From the NCBI GenBank assembly GCA_964486935.1, contig CAZAPG010000008.1, forward strand, positions 62,001 through 126,000: 64,000 nt of DNA, written 5' to 3'. The notes below the pieces were generated by a model, which searched no databases, had not been told where the DNA came from, and saw only the letters and a program-made list of their open reading frames with translations. Shown one piece after another: positions 1 to 7,996 of this stretch (within the stretch, counting starts at the first letter, position 1; each line of letters starts with the position of its first letter). A program made the translations under genes and the position numbers. Source of the stretch: CAZAPG01 sp964486935. GTDB taxonomy: Bacteria > Chloroflexota > Anaerolineae > 4572-78 > J111.

Positions 1-2839
1 CGTGGAGATGGGTGCTGGCGCGCCAGTTTTTGGGGTCGTTGGGGACGCCGTTAGGGTTGACCAGCGCCAGCGAGTCGCCCCGGCCATCGGCGCTGAGAGG
101 CCAGCCGTTGTCATCATCGTACTCAACCTCAGTTACCACCCGCCCCTGGGCGTCTTTGATGACAATTTTTTCACCCCTGTTCGAGAGCTGACCATCGTAC
201 TGGCCGGCAATGGGTATGCCGGGGTAGCGCCGGGCAAAGGCCGGCGCGTCGCGCGCCAGCACGGCAAACTGGCCGGGGGAAAGGGGCGGCGTGTTGGCCG
301 GAAAGGTGAAGCGGATGCCTTCAAAAGAGAGGCCGGCAAGTTCAACGGGGCGGCTGCCGATATTTTGCAGCTCGATAAATTCGGTATCGTCGCTGCCGCG
401 CGGATTGTACATAATTTCGGTGATGCGCAGCGGCGAGTCCTGTTCAACAAAATAAAAGCGCGCTTCGGCCAGGGCGCTCCAGGTTAGGCCGTCGAGCAGG
501 CGGGCCTTCAGGTGGGTTGTGCCTGGCAGCGGCAAGGGCCATTGGTACACCCTGGCATTGGGGTTAACCGCGCCGCCGGGCAGCCGGGGGTCGGAGCCAT
601 CGGTGGTGTAGTAGATGAGGCCGTGGTCCTGGGGCCGGGTTGACATGGTCAGCGCGAATCCCGGCGCAATCAGGCCGCCGCGTTGGTTGAACGCGGGCGG
701 GTCTATTGGCGGGTAGTAGCCGGCCTGGCGAGTCAGAGAAATTAGTTTATCGGCTGCGCCTTCCATTTCTGATAGGGCCTGGTTGACCGCTTTTTGCCAG
801 TCGTCCGGGGTGAGCGGCGGGCGATGTTTGCTGTCGCCCCAGCGGGCCGACTCGCCGGTAATGGCTGTGTTGATTTGCTGATTAATTTGGACAAAGCGGG
901 CCTGCGCGTTTTCATCGGTCAGCGCGCCATCGTGGTAAAGATGCCTGTACAGGCGGTCGGCAAATTCCATTTTGAAATCCGGGTTGTAGATGAGCGCCTT
1001 AAAAAACTGCTCAACCGTGTTGGGCCACAGATAGCCGGGCGGGTTGCTTTTGCCAAAGGTGATTTCCGGGGCGTTGCCCTTCCAGATAAGTTCGCCATCC
1101 CACCCAAAAAACTTGATTTTGCTGGCCTGCGGGTGATAACCGGCGTACCAGTTATTTTCGGCCCATTCGCCGGTGCCGGCATACCAGTTGAGAATCACGT
1201 AATCGGCAAAGGCCGTGGTATCAATTAAGGGCGCAATAGCGGCGTATTTTGCCTCTGGCCGGGTGGCGTGCATAAAATCCTCAAACATGGCCTGGGCTTG
1301 CTCCAGCGACACGTTGATGTTGCCGCCGTGGTTAAAGGCAAACCAGTCGTCGCGGTTAACGTTAAAGTACGACGCGCCATAAGCGTCGTCGGGCCGCTCA
1401 ATCAGGTTATACAGGCCCCAGTACAACCCGTTGATGTACAAATGCGCAAAGCGGCCATGCACCCCGTAGCCCGACATGTCAAGCTGCGAGGCGCGCAGCC
1501 ACTCATCGCGGGTGTAGGTGGCATCGCGCCGGCGCTCGGCTTGCAGCCCCAGCCAGCTATCCTGCACGCCGGCCCGCAGCACCAGGGTTTCAAACTGCTC
1601 AACCGGCGAGTTGGGAAAGAGCGGGTATTCCAGCCGGCCCTCGCCGTACTCGCGCCGAAAAAAGAAGCGGAACGAGTGTTTGTGCATGTACTCCTGACGC
1701 CCCAAATCGCCGTGTATTCGCACCCCGGCGTTAATTTGAAAACCACCCTCCGGGTTGTGCGGGTCAATGAACTCGATTGAGGCGGGGCGCTCCCAGACGC
1801 GCCCCTCTTCTCTGGGGTTGGCGTAAATATCATTAAAACTTTGCGCTTCCATAACCAGCGAGATGGAGGGGATGGCTTTGAGGCCGGTTAACAGCCTGGC
1901 GCGGTAGCGCGGGTCGTTAACAACGCGGGGGTCCATCTGGTAATCGGCCTGCACGGGCGCGCCGGCTTCAAAGCCTTTGATGGTTTCAAAATGCACCCCC
2001 CAGGTTGGGGGAAAGCCGGGCGGGTTGGCCGGCTGCGCCAGCACATCCTCAACAAAAATGTAGCTGTGGGTTTTTACGCCAGAGGCTTTATAATTGGGCT
2101 TGAAAGCGGCAGTTCGCACCAGCGTGGTGTGGCTAATCTGGAGGGGCTGGCTGTAAATCTGCCCGCGCGACTCGGTAGGTTCGCTGCCGTCGAGCGTGTA
2201 GCGGATGACGGCGTTGGGCGTGGCGCTGCTCAGTTCCAGGCTAAAGGGCGCATTGTAAAAGCCGCGCCGGGCGCTGAATTTTACTTCGTCCACCAGCCCG
2301 GCCCACAGGGGGGTGTCAGGATTGGGTTGGCCGGGGGTGGGCGTCAAATAGCCATATGCCGACTCGCTGCCGTAACGGCCATAGGCTACATCCTGAAATT
2401 GGGGCGGAATTTCCAGCGCCAGCCAGCGTTCATCAAGAATGTTGTACAGCCCCAAAAATTCACCCTGGCGGCTCAGTTGAAAGTTGGCGTGCAGCGCCGC
2501 TCCCTGCTGGCGATTTTTGCCGGAAGCAAAAACCACCAGATATTCCTGGCTGCGCAGGGTTATATCGGGAAAAGTCCATTTTTGAGGGTGGTTGGGGTCG
2601 TCGCTGAGCGCCCAGCCGGACAGGTTGACCGGGGCGGGGCCGGGGTTGTAAATTTCAACCCAGTCAGAGTAATCGCCATCTTCGTCGGTCAGCCCGGTTC
2701 GGTTGGAGGCAACAAACTCGTTGATAATGGGGTTTGAGTCTTGATAGTGGGTCGCTTGAAAGAAAAATTGACTCAGACCGAGCAGCAGCACGACCAGGAT
2801 GATAAACCAAAAAATTGTCCGGCGATTTCTAACGACCAT
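1..2839 (-). CDS. CotH-kinase / lamin-tail-domain surface protein (C-terminus beyond window)
   Basis: A continuous minus-strand reading frame runs from ATG at 2839 to the window edge (946 codons seen, no stop). It starts MVVRNRR followed by a hydrophobic segment (residues ~9-24), a signal anchor. A lamin-tail-like domain follows (~38-150, INEFVASNRTG and DWVEIYNPG), then a chitobiase C-terminal-like segment (~200-216, IRYTLDGSEPT). The CotH-kinase-like core spans ~290-600 and includes GVRIHGDLG (~370), YINGLYWGLYNLIERP (~465) and FFGWDGE (~575). A second YYTTDGSDP segment (~740) and a second lamin-tail-like segment (~800, ITEIMYNPRG) follow. CotH proteins phosphorylate spore-coat proteins; kinase activity here is family inference. 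It is divergent from the glycosyltransferase array, so its product probably acts at the cell surface. Confidence 0.85.
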   Translation of the reverse strand, partial: MVVRNRRTIFWFIILVVLLLGLSQFFFQATHYQDSNPIINEFVASNRTGLTDEDGDYSDWVEIYNPGPAPVNLSGWALSDDPNHPQKWTFPDITLRSQEYLVVFASGKNRQQGAALHANFQLSRQGEFLGLYNILDERWLALEIPPQFQDVAYGRYGSESAYGYLTPTPGQPNPDTPLWAGLVDEVKFSARRGFYNAPFSLELSSATPNAVIRYTLDGSEPTESRGQIYSQPLQISHTTLVRTAAFKPNYKASGVKTHSYIFVEDVLAQPANPPGFPPTWGVHFETIKGFEAGAPVQADYQMDPRVVNDPRYRARLLTGLKAIPSISLVMEAQSFNDIYANPREEGRVWERPASIEFIDPHNPEGGFQINAGVRIHGDLGRQEYMHKHSFRFFFRREYGEGRLEYPLFPNSPVEQFETLVLRAGVQDSWLGLQAERRRDATYTRDEWLRASQLDMSGYGVHGRFAHLYINGLYWGLYNLIERPDDAYGASYFNVNRDDWFAFNHGGNINVSLEQAQAMFEDFMHATRPEAKYAAIAPLIDTTAFADYVILNWYAGTGEWAENNWYAGYHPQASKIKFFGWDGELIWKGNAPEITFGKSNPPGYLWPNTVEQFFKALIYNPDFKMEFADRLYRHLYHDGALTDENAQARFVQINQQINTAITGESARWGDSKHRPPLTPDDWQKAVNQALSEMEGAADKLISLTRQAGYYPPIDPPAFNQRGGLIAPGFALTMSTRPQDHGLIYYTTDGSDPRLPGGAVNPNARVYQWPLPLPGTTHLKARLLDGLTWSALAEARFYFVEQDSPLRITEIMYNPRGSDDTEFIELQNIGSRPVELAGLSFEGIRFTFPANTPPLSPGQFAVLARDAPAFARRYPGIPIAGQYDGQLSNRGEKIVIKDAQGRVVTEVEYDDDNGWPLSADGRGDSLALVNPNGVPNDPKNWRASTHLH

Positions 2840-2935
2840 TGGATAACCCTGACAATAATTAAGCGGATAGTTTACCGGCAACCGAATTTTTTAGCAATGT
2901 TGGGCCAACCCTTGATTGGAGCATTGGGCCTTCTC

Positions 2936-2944
2936 TGGTAAAAT
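2936..2944 (+). promoter_or_regulatory. extended -10 box before the first array gene
   Basis: TGG-TAAAAT lies 20 bases before the ATG at 2965 in the divergent intergenic region. No convincing -35 hexamer at normal spacing was found. The same TGG extension precedes several other -10 boxes in this window. Confidence 0.35.
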
Positions 2945-2964
2945 AGACCGCTTGTGAAGTTTGA

Positions 2965-5121
2965 ATGAGTAGCCGTTTCATCTACTTGAGCCGTCAATAT
3001 TGGCTAATGACATTTCTAGGCCGAAGCTCCCTCAAATCAATAATTATCTATCTGGCTCTGGCGGCTGCGCTGGGGCTGGGGTTGTGGCTGCGCTGGCAGT
3101 TTGTCCACACCGTGCAGCTCTACCCGGATGAATTTGTGACCCTGCTGGCCGTGCGCATGATTGGCGAAACGGGCCTGCCGGTGATGCCCTCTGGCCTGTT
3201 TTACGACCACGGCCTGCTTTTTTCATATTTAGGTAGCCTGGCCGGGCTTTTTGGTTCGGCGCCGTGGGCGGCGCGCTACGCGAGCCTGCTGTGCGGCTTG
3301 CTAACCCTGCTGTTGATTTTTGGGGTGGGCCGGCGCTGGTTCTCGACGGCGGTGGGGTTGCTGGCCGTGGCCGGATTGGCCATCGCGCCGGCAGCCATTC
3401 ACTGGAGTGGCCGGGCCAGAATGTACGCCTTGCTGCAACTGCTGATTTTGCTGGCGTTGTGGCTGGCTTATGAAGGCGTTATTCAAAACAGGGCGCGGCT
3501 GCGCTGGCTGGCCCTGTTGGCCTATTTGGGCGCCGTGCTCACTCAATTTGCAGCCGTGGCCCTGGCTCCGCCGCTGGCGGCGGCCTTGCTGGCAGTGAGA
3601 TACATCAAGAGAGCAACGGAGCCGGGGCGCAGGGGTACAGAGGTGAAATCTCCTCTGCCCCGCTTCAAACGCTGGCAAATCTGGCTCGAGGTGGTTGCTC
3701 TGGGCCTTATCCTGCTGATTGCCTTTTTGGTGAAACGGGCAGGCCAGCCCAAAGGGATTGAGCCGCTCGACGGCAGCGCCGGGCAGGCTGTGACCGGGCT
3801 GGTGCAGGTCTTCCAAATTTACAGCGATTTTTCGTTCAATATTATGGCAGGCTGGCAGGCCATTGCGCCCTTTTTTTTCACCTTGCCTGCCCTCATTTTT
3901 ATCCCCTTTGCGCTCATCGCAGCCCTTTACAGCCTTGCCCTTTTAACCCGCAGCCCCCAACTCGAAATTCAAAACCCAAAACTCAAAACCCGCCTGTCCC
4001 CGCCAGGGGGAAACCCGAAACTGGCAACCCTTTTCCTGGCGCTAATTCTGGTTATCACCTCCCTGGAAATGATTTTACTGGTCTCGCCCGACCGCCGCGA
4101 CGACAAATATCAATTTATGTTGCTGCCGGCGCTGCTGCTGCTGGGCGGGCAGGGGATGTCGCTGTTGGTTGGCTATTTGTCATTGGTCATTCGTCGCTCA
4201 TCATCCTCAAATTCACAACCTTCGGCAATTTACAATTTCCTGACCATTCTCCTCACGGCCCTCATTCTTACCCTTACCTGGCCTAAAGCTCAAACGCTGC
4301 TGGCCAACACCGGCGATGATTACGATTCAGCCTTTGCCTACGTGCAGGCCCATTGGCGTGAAGGCGACACCATTCTCACCGGCACGCCTGCGGCCGCCGC
4401 CTTTTATCTGAACCGCAACGATTTTTACAGCGTCCAGCGGCGCGGCGGGTATGATTACCGGATTTTAACCCTTGACAACCGGCCGGTGGACCGCTGGCTG
4501 GCCTCGCCGGCTATCCGCACCGAGGCCGATTTGCACCAAACGCTGGCCAACCATCGCGTCTGGCTGGTACTGGAGCGCTGGGGTTTGCAGCGAGAATATT
4601 ACGACCTGCCCTTTCAGCAGCAACTTCTGGCCCAAACCGATTACATTACTGAATCCCAGGGTATTTTTATTTTGCGCTCAAAAGCCAATCCGCAGCCACT
4701 CCAGCCGGCTCCGGCTCATCCGGCGCAGGCTGTGCTTGGCCAGGTAGTCAAACTGACCGGCTACACCCTTGAGCCGGAACAGCCCTCGCCGGGCGAGTCG
4801 CTGCGGCTGACCCTTTATTGGGAAGCGTTGAATCCGGTATTGCACAATTACACTGTGTTTGTGCATCTGCGCCGCCCGGAAGGCGGCAACGTGGCCCAGG
4901 CCGACCATCGCCCGCTGGATAATCTCTATCCCACCACGCTCTGGCCGGTTGGCGAGACTATCCGCGAAAGCAGCCTGCTGGCGATTCCGCCCGACCTGCC
5001 CCCCGGTCGTTACGAGTTGTGGGTGGGTATGTATCTGCTGGAAACCGGCGAGCGCCTGCCCGTGCAAAATGATACCAGCGGCGAAAATGCGGTGCGGCTG
5101 GGGGAATTGGACGTTGAGTAA
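2965..5121 (+). CDS. GT39/ArnT-like membrane glycosyltransferase with C-terminal beta-sandwich module
   Basis: 718-residue polytopic protein. The first extracytoplasmic loop carries the acidic pair D55-E56 (LYPDEFVTL) typical of GT39/PMT-ArnT enzymes, which move a sugar from a polyprenyl phosphate to an acceptor outside the membrane. Many hydrophobic helices run to ~residue 450. After a soluble stretch, residues ~588-705 form the module shared across the array, with marks LYWEALNPVLHNYTVFVHL, PTTLWPVGE, PPGRYELWVGMYLLETG and ERLPV. Heptamer repeats and a palindromic element are inserted in frame in two cytoplasm- or loop-like stretches (3959-4015 and 4177-4204), giving peptide TRLSPPGGNPK. 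The start is uncertain; MTFLGRSS at 3007 is an alternative. Sugar and acceptor cannot be read from sequence. Confidence 0.85.
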   Translation: MSSRFIYLSRQYWLMTFLGRSSLKSIIIYLALAAALGLGLWLRWQFVHTVQLYPDEFVTLLAVRMIGETGLPVMPSGLFYDHGLLFSYLGSLAGLFGSAPWAARYASLLCGLLTLLLIFGVGRRWFSTAVGLLAVAGLAIAPAAIHWSGRARMYALLQLLILLALWLAYEGVIQNRARLRWLALLAYLGAVLTQFAAVALAPPLAAALLAVRYIKRATEPGRRGTEVKSPLPRFKRWQIWLEVVALGLILLIAFLVKRAGQPKGIEPLDGSAGQAVTGLVQVFQIYSDFSFNIMAGWQAIAPFFFTLPALIFIPFALIAALYSLALLTRSPQLEIQNPKLKTRLSPPGGNPKLATLFLALILVITSLEMILLVSPDRRDDKYQFMLLPALLLLGGQGMSLLVGYLSLVIRRSSSSNSQPSAIYNFLTILLTALILTLTWPKAQTLLANTGDDYDSAFAYVQAHWREGDTILTGTPAAAAFYLNRNDFYSVQRRGGYDYRILTLDNRPVDRWLASPAIRTEADLHQTLANHRVWLVLERWGLQREYYDLPFQQQLLAQTDYITESQGIFILRSKANPQPLQPAPAHPAQAVLGQVVKLTGYTLEPEQPSPGESLRLTLYWEALNPVLHNYTVFVHLRRPEGGNVAQADHRPLDNLYPTTLWPVGETIRESSLLAIPPDLPPGRYELWVGMYLLETGERLPVQNDTSGENAVRLGELDVE
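3959..4015. repeat. heptamer array plus palindromic element inside GT gene
   Basis: Five 7-bp units (AACTCGA, AATTCAA, AACCCAA, AACTCAA, AACCCGC; 3959-3993) run into a 29-bp palindromic element (3987-4015) with core arms CCCC/GGGG. The element recurs at 16784, 27946 and 32188. Confidence 0.8.
4177..4204. repeat. heptamer array inside GT gene
   Basis: Units TTGTCAT, TGGTCAT, TCGTCGC, TCATCAT in frame between two hydrophobic segments, encoding a serine-rich hydrophilic loop. Confidence 0.6.
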
Positions 5122-7996
5122 ACCTCAATCTAAAATCCAAAATCTAAAATCCAAAATCGACTGGCTTCTCCTCCTCCCCCTCATCTTCATCCCCCGGCTG
5201 CTGGACCTGAATGTCTTTTTAACCGCCGATGAGCCGCTGTTTCTGGCGCACGCCCGCCAGTTTGCCGCCGGCCTAAGCAGCGGCAATTTCAGCCAGACGC
5301 TGGGCATTGGCTATCCCGGCGTCACCGTGGCCGGTTGGGCCGCGCCGGCCGTCAGCCTGTTTCAAACGGAGTGGGGGGCTTACGTGGCCGGGCGGGCGGC
5401 ACTCGCGCTGCTAACCGGCCTGCTGCTGCTGGCGCTGTACGGACAGGCCAAACTGTTGTGGGGGCGCGAACCGGCTTTGATAGCCGTCATCCTGCTGGCG
5501 TTGGACCCCTACACCCTGGCCTACAGCCGCTTGCTGCACATTGCCGCGCCACTGGCCCTGTTTATAACTCTGGCCGGACTATCAAGCCTGTTGTGGCTGC
5601 GCCATCGACGCAACCGCTGGCTGTTGCTAACCGGATTATTCGGCGGGCTGGCGCTGCTGACCAAATCCACCGCCTTGCTGCTGGGGCCAATGCTGGGCGC
5701 GCTGGTTTTGGGCTGGGCTGTTACTGCCGGCGCGTGGCGCAATGGCCGTTGGTGGCTCAGAGTTGCCGGCGGGTTGCTGGCTGCGGGCGGCGTGTCGGCT
5801 ATCATCTTTTTTGCGCTCTGGCCGGCCATGTGGGTTGACCCCTGGGGCGCGCTGAGTTTAACCTTTGGCAAACTCCTCAACGACCAGGAAGCGGGCGCCG
5901 GCAATCTGGGCATGTTCTGGCTGGGGCAATTTGCGCAGGACCCCGGCCCGTTGTTTTATCCGGTGGCGTTTTTGCTCAAATCGACGCCCTGGCTGCTGGT
6001 TGGGTTATTTTTGAGCGTTGCGTGTGGCGTAGGGCGTAGCGCGTTTCCCTTACGTGGAACGTGGAACGTGGAACGTGGAACCTGCAACCTGCAACCTGCA
6101 ACCCTTGCCCTCTGGCTCTTCGCCCTCACCTATTTGGTAATAATGACCATCGCCTCCAAAAAATCCATTCGCTACATGCTGCCGGCCTTTCCCGTGTTCT
6201 ACTTGCTGGCCGGGCTTGCCTTCCATCAGATGGGCCAATCTCTTGTGAAATACCTTCAACAACGATCACCAATCACCAATTACCAATTACCCCAGATAAT
6301 AGCGATTATTACCGTAACAGCATTTGCCCTATTCTACCACCCCTACTATTTTACCTACTACAACCCGCTGGCGCTGGGCTGGCGCTGGGCGCCAAACGCG
6401 CTGCTGGTCGGCTGGGGCGAGGGGCTGGATGTCGCCGCCCGCTATTTAAATGAACGACCCCCGGCTCGGGTGTCGGCCTGGTACGAGTGGCTCTTTCCCC
6501 TCTATTACCACGGCCAAACCGAGCCGGTCGTGCCGCCCGAAAATCTCATCACCGCCGATTACAGCGTGCTCTACATCAACCAGGTGCAGCGCAATATTCC
6601 CGGCCCCAACATCATTCACTACTTCCGCGCGCGCCGCCAGCCGGAATACACCGTCACCCTGGCCGGCGTCGATTACGCCTGGGTTTACCCCGGCCCCATC
6701 GCCGGCTTCCGGCCCGACCCCGCGCCCCAATATCCCCTGGCCGGCGAGTTTGGCAGCGAGGCCCGCCTGCTGGGGTACAACCTGCGCCCCCAACCCGCTG
6801 CCGGCGGCCAGTCGCTAATCATCACCCTCTACTGGCAGGCTCTGGCGACGCCCCCCGCCGGCCGCTTTGTCTACCTGCGGCTGGTAGACGAACAGGGGCA
6901 CATCTGGGCCAGAGCCGACAGCCCGCCGGTTATGGGCCTGTGGCCCTCGACTCGCTGGCAGCCGGATATGCTCATCGAGGATGCCCACGAGTTGCCAATT
7001 CCCCCCGGCACGCCGCCCGGCAACTACCGGCTGGAGGTCGGCCTGTACGACCCCGGCTCCGGCCAACCCTTACCGGCCGGCGGGCAACCGTTGGGCCAGG
7101 GCGGCGGGCTGCTGCTGGGCCAGGTTCCGGTCGAGTGGCGCGCAACGCAAACCGCGCCAGATTTGCCCCACCGCACCGAAACCGAACTGGCCTCCAACGT
7201 ACACCTGATCGGCTACGACTCGCCGCCCTCCACCGCTACCACCGGCGATGTTATTTCGCTGCGGCTGGCCTGGCGCGAGGCCGCCGCCTGGTTTCAAGGC
7301 GGGCCGGTTTCAAACCCGGCGGTGCGGTTTGAATGGTTTGCCGATGACGTGTCGCAGGCCGCCCAGCAGAGTGCGTTGCCGCTGCCAGTAACTCAGTGGG
7401 GCAACAGAGCCGTGCTGCTTTCCCGGCACGACGTAATTGTGCCGCCCCAATTAGCCCCGGGCGGCTACACTTTGCGGGTCGGCCTGTTCAATAACAACCG
7501 GCCCACCGGCGATTCTTTTTCACTGGGAACCGTTGAAGTCACCGCGCCGCCTCACCGGTACAACCTGCCCGCCGAAGCCGCAGCGCCGGCCGGGTCGGCC
7601 CATCTCAGCGGCGAGTCCGGCCAAACCGTCACCCTGTCCGGCTACAGTTACCGGTTGGCCGATAACGGCCTCGACCTGCAACTCTACTGGCAAACCGACG
7701 CCCCGCTGACCACGCGCTACAAGGTGTTTGCCCAACTGCTGGCCGCCGATAACAGCCTGCTGGCCCAATCTGACAGCTTTCCGGCGGCGGGCGAGCGCCC
7801 CGCCACCGGCTGGCTGCCCGGCGAAATCATTGCCGACCCCCACCGGCTGAATTTTGCGTTCGACCCATCCCCCGGTCAATATCGCCTGATTGCTGGCCTG
7901 TACAACCCGCTCAACGGCCAACGCCTGCCCATCCTTAACCCCGCCGGCCAGCCTGTGGCCGACGCCATCTTCATCACCGAGGTCGCGCTGCCGTGA
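5087..7996 (+). CDS. GT39-like membrane glycosyltransferase with three C-terminal modules
   Basis: About 969 residues from ATG 5087, overlapping the previous gene by 35 bases. TTG 5114 is an equally plausible start that overlaps its stop. The acidic pair D48-E49 (FLTADEPLFL) and the following GYPGVTVAGW match the GT39 fold and closely resemble the gene at 12641. Helices run to ~residue 430. Three tandem copies of the array module follow at ~558-660 (ITLYWQAL, PPGNYRLEVGLYDPG), ~703-818 (degenerate, LAPGGYTLRVGLF) and ~844-951 (LQLYWQTDAPL, PGQYRLIAGLYNPLNG). Heptamers sit at 5123-5157 (N-terminus), 6054-6102 and 6265-6292, all in hydrophilic stretches. The tail of repeated modules suggests a long extracytoplasmic domain. 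Its ligand is unknown. Confidence 0.82.
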   Translation: MRCGWGNWTLSKPQSKIQNLKSKIDWLLLLPLIFIPRLLDLNVFLTADEPLFLAHARQFAAGLSSGNFSQTLGIGYPGVTVAGWAAPAVSLFQTEWGAYVAGRAALALLTGLLLLALYGQAKLLWGREPALIAVILLALDPYTLAYSRLLHIAAPLALFITLAGLSSLLWLRHRRNRWLLLTGLFGGLALLTKSTALLLGPMLGALVLGWAVTAGAWRNGRWWLRVAGGLLAAGGVSAIIFFALWPAMWVDPWGALSLTFGKLLNDQEAGAGNLGMFWLGQFAQDPGPLFYPVAFLLKSTPWLLVGLFLSVACGVGRSAFPLRGTWNVERGTCNLQPATLALWLFALTYLVIMTIASKKSIRYMLPAFPVFYLLAGLAFHQMGQSLVKYLQQRSPITNYQLPQIIAIITVTAFALFYHPYYFTYYNPLALGWRWAPNALLVGWGEGLDVAARYLNERPPARVSAWYEWLFPLYYHGQTEPVVPPENLITADYSVLYINQVQRNIPGPNIIHYFRARRQPEYTVTLAGVDYAWVYPGPIAGFRPDPAPQYPLAGEFGSEARLLGYNLRPQPAAGGQSLIITLYWQALATPPAGRFVYLRLVDEQGHIWARADSPPVMGLWPSTRWQPDMLIEDAHELPIPPGTPPGNYRLEVGLYDPGSGQPLPAGGQPLGQGGGLLLGQVPVEWRATQTAPDLPHRTETELASNVHLIGYDSPPSTATTGDVISLRLAWREAAAWFQGGPVSNPAVRFEWFADDVSQAAQQSALPLPVTQWGNRAVLLSRHDVIVPPQLAPGGYTLRVGLFNNNRPTGDSFSLGTVEVTAPPHRYNLPAEAAAPAGSAHLSGESGQTVTLSGYSYRLADNGLDLQLYWQTDAPLTTRYKVFAQLLAADNSLLAQSDSFPAAGERPATGWLPGEIIADPHRLNFAFDPSPGQYRLIAGLYNPLNGQRLPILNPAGQPVADAIFITEVALP
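5123..5157. repeat. heptamer array at the N-terminus of a GT gene
   Basis: Units CCTCAAT, CTAAAAT, CCAAAAT, CTAAAAT, CCAAAAT. They encode the polar peptide just after the start codon and before the first membrane helix. Confidence 0.75.
6054..6102. repeat. perfect two-part heptamer array inside GT gene
   Basis: Four exact copies of GTGGAAC are followed without a gap by three exact copies of CTGCAAC (49 bp, seven units). They are translated in frame as a hydrophilic loop (GTWNVERGTCNLQPAT) between two membrane segments. Confidence 0.95.
6265..6292. repeat. heptamer array inside GT gene
   Basis: Units ATCACCA twice, ATTACCA, ATTACCC, in frame between hydrophobic helices. Confidence 0.8.

Noticed and set aside
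2..1228. Plus-strand ORFs over the first 2.7 kb
   Set aside because: They are antisense shadows of the CotH-like minus-strand gene, whose translation shows coherent domains over 946 codons.
4859..5086. Upstream extension of the second GT gene to ATG 4859
   Set aside because: It lies within the module coding sequence of the previous gene in another frame and gives no sensible protein sequence.
6054..6102. CRISPR-like array
   Set aside because: Units are 7 bp without spacers and are translated in frame.
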